Made by a program: the position numbers and the translations under genes
DNA from: Desulfosarcinaceae bacterium
Lineage (GTDB): Bacteria; Desulfobacterota; Desulfobacteria; Desulfobacterales; Desulfosarcinaceae
Direction: 5' to 3'
Length of the DNA stretch: 40,469 nucleotides
Assembly: GCA_030066015.1 (NCBI GenBank)
Contig: JASJCL010000049.1
Coordinates: 1 to 40,469, forward strand
Shown here: positions 33,772 through 40,469 of the stretch, piece by piece
Layout: the number at the start of each line of letters is the position of its first letter
Numbering within the stretch: the stretch's first letter is position 1
The notes under the pieces: model-generated
The model's database searches: none
What the model saw: the letters and a program-made list of their open reading frames with translations, nothing else
Told to the model about the DNA's origin: nothing

Positions 33772-35727
33772 TCAGTCGCTCTGCAACTCGGGGCGGTCGG
33801 CGTAAAGGTCGAGGGCCTCCGGATTTTTTAGGGCGTCTTTGTTGCGCACCGCCTGACCGTGGATCACCTTGCGCACGGCCAGTTCCACCTTTTTCATGTT
33901 GAGCGTATACGGGATGTCGGCCACCGAAAGGATCTTGGCAGGTACGTGCCGGGGGGATGTATTCTGACGGATGGTCTGACGGATCTGCTGCTTCAACTCT
34001 TCATCGACAGCCACACCCGGCGCCGGTTTGACGAAGAGTACCACGCGCACGTCGCCCTTCCACGCCTGTCCGACGACGATGCTGTCTTCGACAGACGCCA
34101 ATTGGTCGAGTTGGCGGTAGATGTCGGCGGTTCCGATTCGGACGCCGCCAGGGTTGAGTGTGGCGTCCGAGCGGCCATAGATGACGACGCCCCCCCGCGG
34201 CGTGATCTCGATGAAGTCCCCATGGCGCCAGACGCCGGGATACACGTCGAAATACGCATCCCGATATTTTTCGCCCTCCGGATCGTTCCAGAAATAGAGT
34301 GGCATGCTGGGGAAGGGGGCCCGGCAGACCAACTCCCCCTGCTCGCCGGTGAGGGCATTCCCGCTCTCGTCCCAGGCCTCCACGTGCATGGCCAAGCCCC
34401 GGCATTGCAGCTCGCCGGCATATACCGGCGCCATGGGATTGCCGAGGGCGAAGCAGCCGTTGAGATCCGTCCCGCCCGAAATGGAGGCCAGTTGCAGATC
34501 CGCCTTAATATGCCGGTAGACGAATTCGAAGCCCTCTTCTGAAAGGGGCGACCCGGTGGAAAGCAGGGCCCGCAGGGGCGCAAGATCGAAATTGCGTCCC
34601 GGCTCCAAACCGCTCGCCATGAGGGCCCCTAGGTAGCCGGCGCTGGTCCCGAAAACAGTGCTGCCGGTTTCGGCAGCCATCCGCCAGAGCGCCTCGGGTC
34701 CCGGGTGGAAGGGATTGCCGTCGTAGAGCACGACGGTCGCCCCGACGGCCAGGGAACTGGTAAGCCAGTTCCACATCATCCATCCGCAGGTTGTGAAGTA
34801 GAAGATGACATCTTCACGCCGCAGGTCGGTATGCAGGATCAGCTCCTTGAGGTGGTGGACCAGAATTCCGCCGGCACTCTGGACCATGCACTTGGGCAGC
34901 CCTGTGGTGCCCGAGGAGTACATGATATAGAGGGGGTGATCAAAGGGCAGCTGCACGAAATCGATCCCTGTAACGCCGGGTGACGCTTTGAACGCATCCA
35001 GAGGCACCGCTCGGGGAATGGCGTCGAACCGTGGGGCCGCTTCCACATAGGGCACCACGACGACACGCTCGAGGCTGTCGATGGCGGCGACGATCTGGGC
35101 AACTCTGTCGAGCGAATCGATCTTGCGGCCTTTGAACCAGTAGGCATCGGCGGTGAAGAGCACTTTGGGTTGAATCTGGCCGAAGCGGTCCAGGATCCCT
35201 TTGATACCGAAGTCGGGCGAGCAGGAGGACCAAGTGGCGCCCAGGCTGGCGGCGGCCAGCATGGCGATAATGGTTTCGGGCATATTGGGCATGAAGCCCA
35301 CAACCCGATCCCCCACAGTGACCCCTGCGGCTTTCAGGCCCGCGGCAACCTGTGCGGTTTCGGCAAACAATTGGGCATAGGTCAACTCCCGACGGACCTT
35401 GTCTTCCCCATAGAAGATGAGGGCCGCGCGGTCGTCGCGATAGCGCAGAAGGTTTTCGGCGAAATTGAGGCGGGCACCGCTGAACCACTTGGCCCCCGGC
35501 ATGCGGGTCACGTCGTCGATGACGGTGGCGTAGGGCTCGGAAGCGATGATGTCGGCATACTGCCACCAGGCGTCCCAAAATTCGGGGATATGGGTGACCG
35601 ACCATCGATGCAGTTCGGCATAGTCGTTGAAGTCTGTGCCCAGGGCAGCGTTAAGATGGGTCATGAACTGAAACATCTGGGTCTGCTGGATCTCTTCTTG
35701 GGTGGGTCGCCACAGCGGTTCGGACAT
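33772..35727 (-). CDS. aacS: Acetoacetyl-CoA synthetase
   Basis: A 651-aa ATP-dependent acyl-CoA ligase activating acetoacetate, used to salvage ketone bodies or in PHB turnover. The N-terminus (PLWRPTQEEI, then MTHLNAALGTDFNDYAELHRWSV) is typical of AacS rather than acetyl-CoA synthetase. Adenylation motifs: YIMYSSGTTGLPKCMVQSAGG around residue 270, the TCGWMMWNW segment, and the hinge region YGRSDATLNPGGVRIGTADIYR. The C-terminal catalytic Lys lies in ARKVIHGQAVRNKDAL-like sequence. I chose ATG 35727 because AAAGGGGA precedes it; a start at 35811 would add 28 unrelated residues. The gene is monocistronic. Confidence 0.93.
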   Translation of the reverse strand: MSEPLWRPTQEEIQQTQMFQFMTHLNAALGTDFNDYAELHRWSVTHIPEFWDAWWQYADIIASEPYATVIDDVTRMPGAKWFSGARLNFAENLLRYRDDRAALIFYGEDKVRRELTYAQLFAETAQVAAGLKAAGVTVGDRVVGFMPNMPETIIAMLAAASLGATWSSCSPDFGIKGILDRFGQIQPKVLFTADAYWFKGRKIDSLDRVAQIVAAIDSLERVVVVPYVEAAPRFDAIPRAVPLDAFKASPGVTGIDFVQLPFDHPLYIMYSSGTTGLPKCMVQSAGGILVHHLKELILHTDLRREDVIFYFTTCGWMMWNWLTSSLAVGATVVLYDGNPFHPGPEALWRMAAETGSTVFGTSAGYLGALMASGLEPGRNFDLAPLRALLSTGSPLSEEGFEFVYRHIKADLQLASISGGTDLNGCFALGNPMAPVYAGELQCRGLAMHVEAWDESGNALTGEQGELVCRAPFPSMPLYFWNDPEGEKYRDAYFDVYPGVWRHGDFIEITPRGGVVIYGRSDATLNPGGVRIGTADIYRQLDQLASVEDSIVVGQAWKGDVRVVLFVKPAPGVAVDEELKQQIRQTIRQNTSPRHVPAKILSVADIPYTLNMKKVELAVRKVIHGQAVRNKDALKNPEALDLYADRPELQSD

Positions 35728-35979
35728 CGGGTCCCCTTTCTGCCTTATGGATCGGTTCGCCAGTGAACTCATGGTGGGAGCGGCGGGTGATTGCGGGATT
35801 GGATCGCGCATGACCCTGATGTGAATTCAAGGTGTTAAGTACATATCAAGAAGCCATTGGCTTTTCAACCAGATGGGGTCGCACCACCGGCGGCGATTTG
35901 ATTGCGGCAGCCCTTCTAGGGTATAGTGCGGGCTCGTCGGCCACTACCGGCGACAACGGAAGCCAGCATCGAGGCGAAC

Positions 35980-36849
35980 ATGCATTACGAAGGCAACATC
36001 ATTCGACCTCCCAGCGAGGCCAACAGCATCCTGCTCCAGGCCACCGTGGGATGCTCGCGCAACAAGTGCACCTTCTGCGGGGCCTATCAGGGGGAACGCT
36101 TCAAGATAAAATCGGATGAGGTCATCATGGCCGACATCGCCTTCGCGGCGGCCAATTGTCGCCGTCAACGGCGGGTTTTCATCTGCGATGGCGACGCCCT
36201 CATCATTCCCCAAAAGCGCCTGGTGCGGATACTCGAAGCGATCGCGGCGCAACTGCCATGGGTTACCCGCGTGGGCGTATATGCCAATGCCAAGAGTCTC
36301 AAGATGAAATCCCCCGAGGAACTTGCCGAACTGCGCCGGTTGGGAATGGGGATCGCCTACATGGGGTTGGAGAGCGGGGATGATCAAACCCTCAAAGCGG
36401 TCCACAAGGGGGCCGACAGCGCCCTCCAGATCGAGATGGGGCGCAAGGCACGCGCAGCGGGGATCAAGCTCTCCGTTACCGTCCTGCTCGGCTTGGCCGG
36501 ACCGGAACGCTCCGAGGTCCACGCCATCGAGACCGGCCGGGCGCTCTCCGCCATCGATCCCGAATATGTGGGCGCGCTGAGCCTCATGCTGATTCCTGGA
36601 ACGCCCCTGTATGCCGACTGCCAGGCAGGGCGCTTCACCCCCCTGAGTCCGACGGAACTGCTGCGCGAACTGCGCACCCTGCTGGCCCATACCGAACAGA
36701 CCCAGGGACTTTTTCACGCCAACCACGCTTCCAACTATCTGCCCATCCGGGCGCGGATGCCCAAGGACAAAGCCGCCACCCTCGAGTTGATCGACCGGGC
36801 CCTGGCTGGCGAGGTGGCCCTCAAGCCGGAGTGGATGCGGGCCCTTTAG
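35980..36849 (+). CDS. Radical SAM protein
   Basis: A 289-aa radical S-adenosylmethionine enzyme. The cluster motif is C25-x4-C30-x2-C33, in GCSRNKCTFCGAY; the spacing x4 rather than x3 is used by some members. The N-terminus MHYEGNIIRPPSEANS and the AdoMet region GLESGDDQTLKAVHKG recall a widespread uncharacterised group (HemN/YgiQ-like annotation). The C-terminus has HANHASNYLPIRARMPKDK. The start ATG 35980 follows GAGG at 35971; an in-frame start at 35926 is not convincing. Reaction unknown. It stands alone. Confidence 0.88.
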   Translation: MHYEGNIIRPPSEANSILLQATVGCSRNKCTFCGAYQGERFKIKSDEVIMADIAFAAANCRRQRRVFICDGDALIIPQKRLVRILEAIAAQLPWVTRVGVYANAKSLKMKSPEELAELRRLGMGIAYMGLESGDDQTLKAVHKGADSALQIEMGRKARAAGIKLSVTVLLGLAGPERSEVHAIETGRALSAIDPEYVGALSLMLIPGTPLYADCQAGRFTPLSPTELLRELRTLLAHTEQTQGLFHANHASNYLPIRARMPKDKAATLELIDRALAGEVALKPEWMRAL

Positions 36850-36994
36850 TCTAGGGGGCGCTGACGGCCCAGGGCGTCAAGGGCGCGACATGCCACTCCC
36901 CAAACCTCTCGCTGCAACGAATCGGCCGATGGCATTAAGCCAATAAATTTCAGGTAGTTGTATTCGTTGAGATCCGTCTGTTGCGGTTTTGTCA

Positions 36995-37011
36995 TTGGCG
37001 CGTAATTTGCT
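36995..37011 (+). promoter_or_regulatory. Sigma-54 promoter of the PxxKW gene
   Basis: TTGGCGCGTAATTTGCT fits the -24/-12 consensus (YTGGCACG-N4-TTGCW), with GG at 36997-36998 and GC at 37009-37010 exactly 10 bp apart. Transcription would start near 37022, 38 bases upstream of the PxxKW protein. An enhancer-binding protein must activate it; none is in the window. Confidence 0.7.
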
Positions 37012-37059
37012 TTCTCCTTCACAATTCCCAATAGGATCAACCCGTGAAAGGAGATTGTC

Positions 37060-37338
37060 ATGATCTGTACCACCATTCGCCAGGGCGATGACTGTGTCTT
37101 CATGAGCGATGCCGGCTGCACCTTCGCAGCAGGGTGCTGCCACGAAGTGGTTACCAGCTGCGAGGGCTGCGAGCGCACCAAAAAATACGCCAGCGGCTGG
37201 TACTGCACCGCCAGCCCAGATCCAGACCGCAAATGGAAGAGCGGCCACTGCAACCTCGCCACCCACGTGAATCTTCAGCAGACCTCAAAACGCCAGAAAC
37301 TCAACCCCCTGAAGGCCTCCAAACGGGGCGGGGCTTAA
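37060..37338 (+). CDS. PxxKW family cysteine-rich protein
   Basis: A 92-aa cytoplasmic cysteine-rich protein of the PxxKW family, known mainly from Desulfobacterota, function unknown. Nine cysteines include CTFAAGCCHEVVTSCEGCERT (split here by family spacing) and YCTASPDPDRKWKSGHCNLATH, which holds the namesake P-x-x-K-W (PDRKW). The pattern suggests a metal or Fe-S site. A strong AAGGAGA site lies 6 bases before the ATG. A sigma-54 promoter precedes it, implying conditional expression. A Lys/Arg-rich tail ends the protein. Confidence 0.85.
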   Translation: MICTTIRQGDDCVFMSDAGCTFAAGCCHEVVTSCEGCERTKKYASGWYCTASPDPDRKWKSGHCNLATHVNLQQTSKRQKLNPLKASKRGGA

Positions 37339-37741
37339 CGCCGCAACGGCCCGGCGCGGTCGTCTGTCGCCGGGCCGGGCGATGATGCCGGCCTTCGGGT
37401 CGCCACCCGAAGGTCGGAGCGTCCGGCGTCCTCCGCGGGCCGCATCGCCTGTCGGCACCCCGCCGTGGCGCCCCCACCGCTTCCACCCCATGATCCATCG
37501 AGCACCATCCATTCAGGCGCTGTCGCAAGCGCACGCCAACGCCGCCGCCGCTCCCCACCGCCTTGCGGCCGGCCAAACCCGTTGCCTGGTCAATTATATC
37601 GGCGAGACGGCCGTCGGATCCCCGCCGTGCCGTGTGGGATTGTGTCCTCGGCCAAAATGGGCTAAGTATCCGTCCAGGAGTGTCTGAACCTTCACAGCTG
37701 CTGCACCCCCTCCGTGGACACCCTGATCGAGTGCAAAGACG
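37339..37741. other. Intergenic region with two strong hairpins
   Basis: No gene is supported in these 403 bp. Two successive hairpins follow the PxxKW stop. The first is at 37348-37376 (9-bp stem GGCCCGGCG/CGCCGGGCC, 11-nt loop); the second is at 37392-37413 (9-bp stem CCTTCGGGT/ACCCGAAGG, CGCC loop). No T-run follows, so they may protect or slow the transcript rather than end it. The rest is unremarkable. Confidence 0.5.
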
Positions 37742-38359
37742 ATGAAGCAATTGCGCGGCCATTGCCTGTATGTTCTCACTCTGGCGGCACTCCTCGCCGG
37801 ATACCCCTGTTTGACCGTTGCGCCGGCAGCCTCCCCGGAACCGACCGTCAGCCTGTCGCTCAGCAACGCCACCTTGGGCCAAGCCCTTGCAGTTCTGGCC
37901 AGGGACACCGGCTATCGCTTTCTCATTGACCGCCAGTGGCACCCCCTCCCGGTGACCATTCATTTCGAAGCACTGCCCCTCGAGCAGGCCCTCCAGCGTC
38001 TGCTGCGCCGCCTGAACCATTCTCTCATTTGGCAAGGGGAAAGCACCGTCAAAATCATGGTTTATGGAGAGGCGCGCAACGTCGGACCGGCCCATTCCAT
38101 CTCCTTTGCTGCACCGCCACAGGAGGTCCCCGAGGAGAGCGAACCGCTGGAGGCGGTTGAACCCGTGGATGCCCAAGAAACGGAGGAGACGATATCAAGC
38201 GATGATGGGGTCAATGAACCGGACAGCGCGGAAGCTGGAAGTGCTGCCAGTGAGGCGGAGGTTGGCGACTCCGATGGTGAGGATGCCGCTGCTGGTGAGG
38301 ATGCCGCTGCGGATGGCCCGGATGACCCGTCTGCGGAAACGGCCGACCCGACCGAATAG
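37742..38359 (+). CDS. Secreted STN-domain protein with acidic low-complexity tail
   Basis: A 205-aa exported protein. A signal peptide (about residues 1-30: MKQLRGHCLYVLTLAALLAG with a following APAAS cleavage-like site) is followed by an STN (secretin/TonB short N-terminal) domain at about 38-105. Its pattern is NATLGQALAVLARDTGYRFL, then VTIHFEALPLEQALQRLLRRL. From about residue 120 the chain is Glu/Asp/Ala-rich low complexity (ESEPLEAVEPVDAQETEE, then AAAGEDAAADGPDD). No secretin channel domain follows, so it is an orphan STN module. Such domains occur as pilotin-like or secretion-system accessory proteins, which is only a suggestion here. The tail probably is disordered. Confidence 0.75.
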   Translation: MKQLRGHCLYVLTLAALLAGYPCLTVAPAASPEPTVSLSLSNATLGQALAVLARDTGYRFLIDRQWHPLPVTIHFEALPLEQALQRLLRRLNHSLIWQGESTVKIMVYGEARNVGPAHSISFAAPPQEVPEESEPLEAVEPVDAQETEETISSDDGVNEPDSAEAGSAASEAEVGDSDGEDAAAGEDAAADGPDDPSAETADPTE

Positions 38360-38393
38360 GGGCGGGCGACCTGCGGCGAGACCGGCCGTGTCA

Positions 38394-38423
38394 TAAAAAA
38401 ACCCCCTGATCTCTCAGGGGGTT
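38394..38423 (-). terminator. Minus-strand Rho-independent terminator next to a tRNA 3' remnant
   Basis: AACCCCCTGA (38400-38409) pairs with TCAGGGGGTT (38414-38423) across TCTC. Seven A residues at 38395-38401 make a T-run on the minus strand only. The minus strand upstream now holds just the tRNA-like remnant (38434-38453), so it probably belonged to that tRNA gene. It may also stop the STN gene on the plus strand less efficiently. Confidence 0.8.
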
Positions 38424-38433
38424 GTCTGTTCTA

Positions 38434-38453
38434 TGGTGGCGATGCAGGGAATC
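38434..38453 (-). other. Candidate attachment site: tRNA 3'-end remnant
   Basis: Read on the minus strand this is GATTCCCTGCATCGCCACCA: a T-loop end, T-stem 3' arm (CCCTG), acceptor 3' arm (CATCGCC), discriminator A and CCA. The 5' parts of the tRNA are absent. The terminator on its 3' side and AT-richer DNA on its 5' side fit the distal junction of an island integrated in a tRNA gene. GGGTGC-like repeats at 38491, 38526 and 38537 could be recombinase arm sites. Confidence 0.45.
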
Positions 38454-38588
38454 AATATGAGGTGCTAACTAACTGAAATCATTAATAGCGGGGTGCCATA
38501 GAGTGCAAGAATTTTTCCTCATTTTGCACCCTATGCGCACCCTTTTTCATTGGTTTTCACAGGGAGCTGTATTTTTTTCACTTTGTCC

Positions 38589-38617
38589 TTGACTAAGGTA
38601 TCAATTGATCCGATATT
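38589..38617 (+). promoter_or_regulatory. Sigma-70 promoter of the toxin-antitoxin operon
   Basis: TTGACT (38589-38594) and GATATT (38612-38617) with ideal 17-bp spacing. The spacer is almost entirely filled by operator 1 (38598-38611), as expected for an autorepressed TA promoter. Transcription would begin near 38624. Confidence 0.65.
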
Positions 38618-38643
38618 ACAAACAAGGAGGTATCAAATGATAC
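38598..38643. promoter_or_regulatory. Pair of palindromic operators of the TA promoter
   Basis: Operator 1, GTATCAATTGATCC (38598-38611), and operator 2, GTATCAAATGATAC (38630-38643; perfect 6-2-6 palindrome), share GTATCA-N2-TGAT and start 32 bp apart, about three helical turns. Operator 1 lies between -35 and -10; operator 2 covers the Shine-Dalgarno end and the first ATG. The fused HTH of the antitoxin is the likely binder. Confidence 0.7.
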
Positions 38644-38681
38644 TTAGCTGTGAGAGGCAGGTGGATGAGACCGTCCCATAA
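38637..38681 (+). CDS. Possible 14-codon leader ORF overlapping the toxin start
   Basis: ATG at 38637, preceded by the strongest ribosome-binding site of the operon (AAGGAGG at 38624-38630), opens a 14-codon frame ending TAA at 38681. It overlaps the first codons of the toxin (ATG 38665) in another frame. It may reduce or couple toxin translation, or may reflect a frameshift near the toxin's original start. Existence as a translated peptide is not established. Confidence 0.3.
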   Translation: MILSCERQVDETVP

Positions 38682-39030
38682 GGAGCTCACCGGAAAGATT
38701 CGACAAGCCAAGGATCTCGTGAGCAAAGGAGCTGTCCAGATCCTCAATCAGATGGCAGTCGCAGCGGACGCCCTTGAGTTGGGCTATGATACCAGTGACC
38801 TTTCAGCCTTGATAGCCAACATTTTAAATGAGATCGATCCTAATAGGCACTACGCAGGGGAGCGGCCGCCTCAGAGATCGTACGAACAGGACATTCAAGG
38901 ACTGGATTTATTTGCCTTCCGTCTATTTTTTAAGCCATTCGGTACTGTGATCTATTTCAAGTTTGCTGTGAGTCAAGATCAGTTCTGGCTTGTTTCATTG
39001 CACCAACACAGAGGGGGAGGGAAGCCATGA
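38665..39030 (+). CDS. Divergent MqsR-like toxin (type II TA)
   Basis: A 121-aa protein resembling MqsR, a RelE-fold mRNA endonuclease. The layout matches MqsR: an N-terminal helix with VSKGAVQ following KIRQAKDL (compare VKKLVNAGQV), the AADALELGYDTSDLSALI segment (compare LLNADELGLDFDGM), and C-terminal strands GTVIYFKFAVSQDQFWLVSLHQH (compare GQVYLKITVIHDVLIVSF). Identity is low and catalytic residues cannot be assigned by eye. It overlaps the antitoxin start in ATGA (toxin first, as in mqsRA). The ATG at 38665 is chosen for fit to the family; a GTG at 38650 is possible. The paired antitoxin is what makes the toxin role likely. Confidence 0.65.
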   Translation: MRPSHKELTGKIRQAKDLVSKGAVQILNQMAVAADALELGYDTSDLSALIANILNEIDPNRHYAGERPPQRSYEQDIQGLDLFAFRLFFKPFGTVIYFKFAVSQDQFWLVSLHQHRGGGKP

Positions 39031-39839
39031 GAACCGAAAAATGCCCGGCCGGCCACAACCAGGTGGGACTGGTTGAGGTGAGGCATGAGATTGAATTTAG
39101 GGGTGAGAAGCTAACTATTTGTGCACCAAGCAACAAATGCAGGGAGTGCGGGATTGAATTTGCCAGCATTGAACAGACTGCGGTGGCTCAGAAGACCATA
39201 GCTGACGCTTACCGTGAAAAGGTGGGCCTTCTAACCGCTCAAGAGATTCGTGATGGCAGGACAAAGCTTGGCATGACGCAAGCTGAACTTGCCAAAAATA
39301 TCAATGTCGGGATTGCAAGCGTGAAAAGGTGGGAGGGCGTTCAGATCCAGACCAAAGCGATGGATAATGCACTGCGACATGCCTTCTGCCAAATTGAGAT
39401 CGGTAACCCGTATACAGGGAACCGGGAATTTTCTCCGGCAAGAACAAAACTGGTTCTGAAGAAATTCCAGGAGGTTTTGGGAAAACCATTTCTTGTGCCA
39501 GGAGATAAGATGCTGTTTGATGCGAAATATTCTTTTTACGCGGATATGCTAGCTTTCAGCACTACGGGCCAAAGTATGACCGGTGCGGCCTATGCGGCCC
39601 TTCCGCATGGCCCGCAATTGAACAACTATGCAGAGCTGGTTGATCTGATTAGAGATTCCAACGAGGAGGAAGCCGAACCTTTGTCTGAAGTCGAAATCAG
39701 AATTATTCAGCGTGTTGCAAGCACCTTTCCAGATAAGCGAGCAGTGTACGATGCATCTCATGAAGAGGTTGTTTGGCAAGAGAAACCGGCTGGCAAGTTG
39801 ATCCCATATACAGATGCGAGTCGACTAACACAGATATAA
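39027..39839 (+). CDS. Antitoxin: MqsA-type zinc finger/HTH fused to a Panacea domain
   Basis: A 270-aa antitoxin and probable autorepressor. The N-terminal zinc finger has C6-x3-H10 and C38-x2-C41 (MqsA uses CxxC twice; here one ligand is His). The HTH at about residues 69-118 (LTAQEIRDGRTKLGMTQAELA, then SVKRWEG) is the MqsA/YgiT HTH. The C-terminal 130 residues (about 138-268) resemble the Panacea/SocA-like DUF4065 domain: KMLFDAKYSFYADMLAFSTTG, then SMTGAAYAALPHGPQLNNY, SEVEIRIIQRVASTFPDK and DASHEEVVW. Panacea domains neutralise many unrelated toxins. Start ATGA overlaps the toxin stop, with GGAGG upstream inside the toxin. Confidence 0.8.
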   Translation: MRTEKCPAGHNQVGLVEVRHEIEFRGEKLTICAPSNKCRECGIEFASIEQTAVAQKTIADAYREKVGLLTAQEIRDGRTKLGMTQAELAKNINVGIASVKRWEGVQIQTKAMDNALRHAFCQIEIGNPYTGNREFSPARTKLVLKKFQEVLGKPFLVPGDKMLFDAKYSFYADMLAFSTTGQSMTGAAYAALPHGPQLNNYAELVDLIRDSNEEEAEPLSEVEIRIIQRVASTFPDKRAVYDASHEEVVWQEKPAGKLIPYTDASRLTQI

Positions 39840-39945
39840 GGATAACTGCTTGCCGAAGAGTATCTAGTGTTGTTCGATTTTGAGCTATTTGAAATATTTT
39901 GTTTCTTATGAGTGAAATCGTGCCATTAGTTTAAGAGACTGAGTG
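39840..39945. other. Short AT-rich spacer after the TA operon
   Basis: About 100 bp, AT-rich, with no recognised terminator; the likely promoter of the following gene. Confidence 0.3.
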
Positions 39946-40469
39946 ATGATAAGTGAAGAGGGTGTCTTAACAATCATAGTAGTGTTTTTTAGCCTGATAG
40001 CGGCGTATCGATATGGCTTTGGTCCTAAACGAAACGGTCGCTTCCTTTTTCTATGGATTTTATGGGATCTATCCGGTTTTAGGGCCATCTTTTATAAACT
40101 CAATCCTGAATCAAGAATAGGTGCAGAAGAAGACAGTCTCCCACCAGCAACCTTTGTACTATGGTTTGTTGGTGTCTACGTGGCTCTTTTTGGTCTTGCG
40201 TCTCAAAGATACGAAAACAGGATAGATGTAATTGAGAATCAAGCGAACTCGCTTCTCGTTCAATTATCAAATGGTGCGGAGAAGCGGGAACTGAGTAGAA
40301 TAAGATCGATACAGAATTTAGAGTGCCCTGAGAAACCAGAACTTATGAAAATCACTTCTGTATTTAGATCTTTATTTTTTTATTCCAGTTACGATCAGAT
40401 TGTTACGAGACTGAAAGAGGCTGTTGAGGATTACAAGAAGTATCTCAGTGAAGCTAATCTAAGTTCTAC
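39946..40469 (+). CDS. Pentapeptide-repeat membrane protein, N-terminal part (runs off window)
   Basis: An open frame of 174 codons from ATG 39946 to the end of the window without a stop. It has one hydrophobic segment near residues 7-19 (VLTIIVVFFSLIA), a short one around residues 33-40, and another near residues 76-91 (FVLWFVGVYVALFGLA). A cytoplasmic part with RYENRIDVIENQANSLLVQL and CPEKPELMKITSVFRSLF follows, a segment I know from pentapeptide-repeat membrane proteins, just before the repeats. The last residues (YLSEANLSS) look like the first A(N/D)LxX pentapeptide. RBS is weak. Function unknown; such proteins are common on genomic islands. Confidence 0.65.
   Translation, partial: MISEEGVLTIIVVFFSLIAAYRYGFGPKRNGRFLFLWILWDLSGFRAIFYKLNPESRIGAEEDSLPPATFVLWFVGVYVALFGLASQRYENRIDVIENQANSLLVQLSNGAEKRELSRIRSIQNLECPEKPELMKITSVFRSLFFYSSYDQIVTRLKEAVEDYKKYLSEANLSS

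Larger units (their letters stand above)
38454..40469. mobile_element. Edge of a putative genomic island
   Basis: From about 38.45 kb the sequence is visibly AT-richer, with looser codon usage than the left 38 kb, and carries a toxin-antitoxin pair and a membrane pentapeptide-repeat gene. It starts directly at the tRNA-like remnant. No integrase or transposase is in the window, so the right boundary and the recombinase must lie beyond 40469. Confidence 0.5.

Noticed and set aside
37301-38176. A 291-codon minus-strand frame covering the region left of and inside the STN gene
   Set aside because: No start signal or family resemblance; it overlaps a plus-strand gene with signal peptide and STN domain, and crosses two strong hairpins.

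Overview
The window looks like a piece of chromosome from an anaerobic, complete-oxidising sulfate reducer of the Desulfobacterota (Desulfosarcina/Desulfatitalea-like). The grounds are a stand-alone Ni-Fe CO dehydrogenase (cooS) and formate-tetrahydrofolate ligase (fhs), both Wood-Ljungdahl enzymes. Supporting them are a class I desulfoferrodoxin, a glutaredoxin plus ferredoxin:thioredoxin reductase pair, a PxxKW cysteine-rich protein and a DVU0772-like protein. The first 38.4 kb is GC-rich and densely coded; the last 2 kb is visibly AT-richer. The genus is an inference; no rRNA or intact tRNA lies in the window.

Layout. 1-4.6 kb holds oxidative-stress and iron genes (ferritin, desulfoferrodoxin, a PerR-like repressor), citrate synthase and a small duplicated zinc-knuckle protein. 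5.0-10.9 kb is a complete nqrABCDEF operon (Na+-pumping NADH:quinone oxidoreductase) behind a Fur-box-like site. Its NqrA keeps two complete ferredoxin-type cysteine motifs that textbook NqrA proteins have lost. 11.2-13.0 kb has a 60-aa protein whose 3' end has been amplified into a tandem 89-bp repeat, a flavodoxin, and a translationally coupled grx-ftr pair. 13.2-15.5 kb is cooS with its own promoter region and a strong terminator. 15.5-23.2 kb carries a DUF554 membrane protein, a TetR regulator, an RNase II-family enzyme and a heterodimeric ABC exporter. 23.5-27.3 kb carries fhs, a CheX-CheX-FliN fusion and a small unknown protein.

27.4-31.7 kb is metal homeostasis: an ArsR/SmtB-type repressor and an SO_0444-type metal permease with a good SmtB-like operator, divergent from feoAB. 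31.9-38.4 kb holds an orphan membrane sensor-like protein, an FMN/Fe-S flavoprotein, acetoacetyl-CoA synthetase, a radical SAM protein, the PxxKW protein behind a sigma-54 promoter, and a secreted STN-domain protein with an acidic tail.

At about 38.43 kb the chromosome appears to end and a genomic island to begin. A 20-bp match to a tRNA 3' end (with CCA) on the minus strand abuts a minus-strand terminator that has no other gene to serve. To its right lies AT-richer DNA with a toxin-antitoxin pair: a divergent MqsR-like toxin and an antitoxin fusing an MqsA-type zinc finger/HTH to a Panacea (DUF4065/SocA-like) domain. Its promoter carries two matching palindromic operators 32 bp apart. The window ends inside a pentapeptide-repeat membrane protein. 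This island edge and its TA module are the most interesting part of the window, followed by the Fe-S-containing NqrA.
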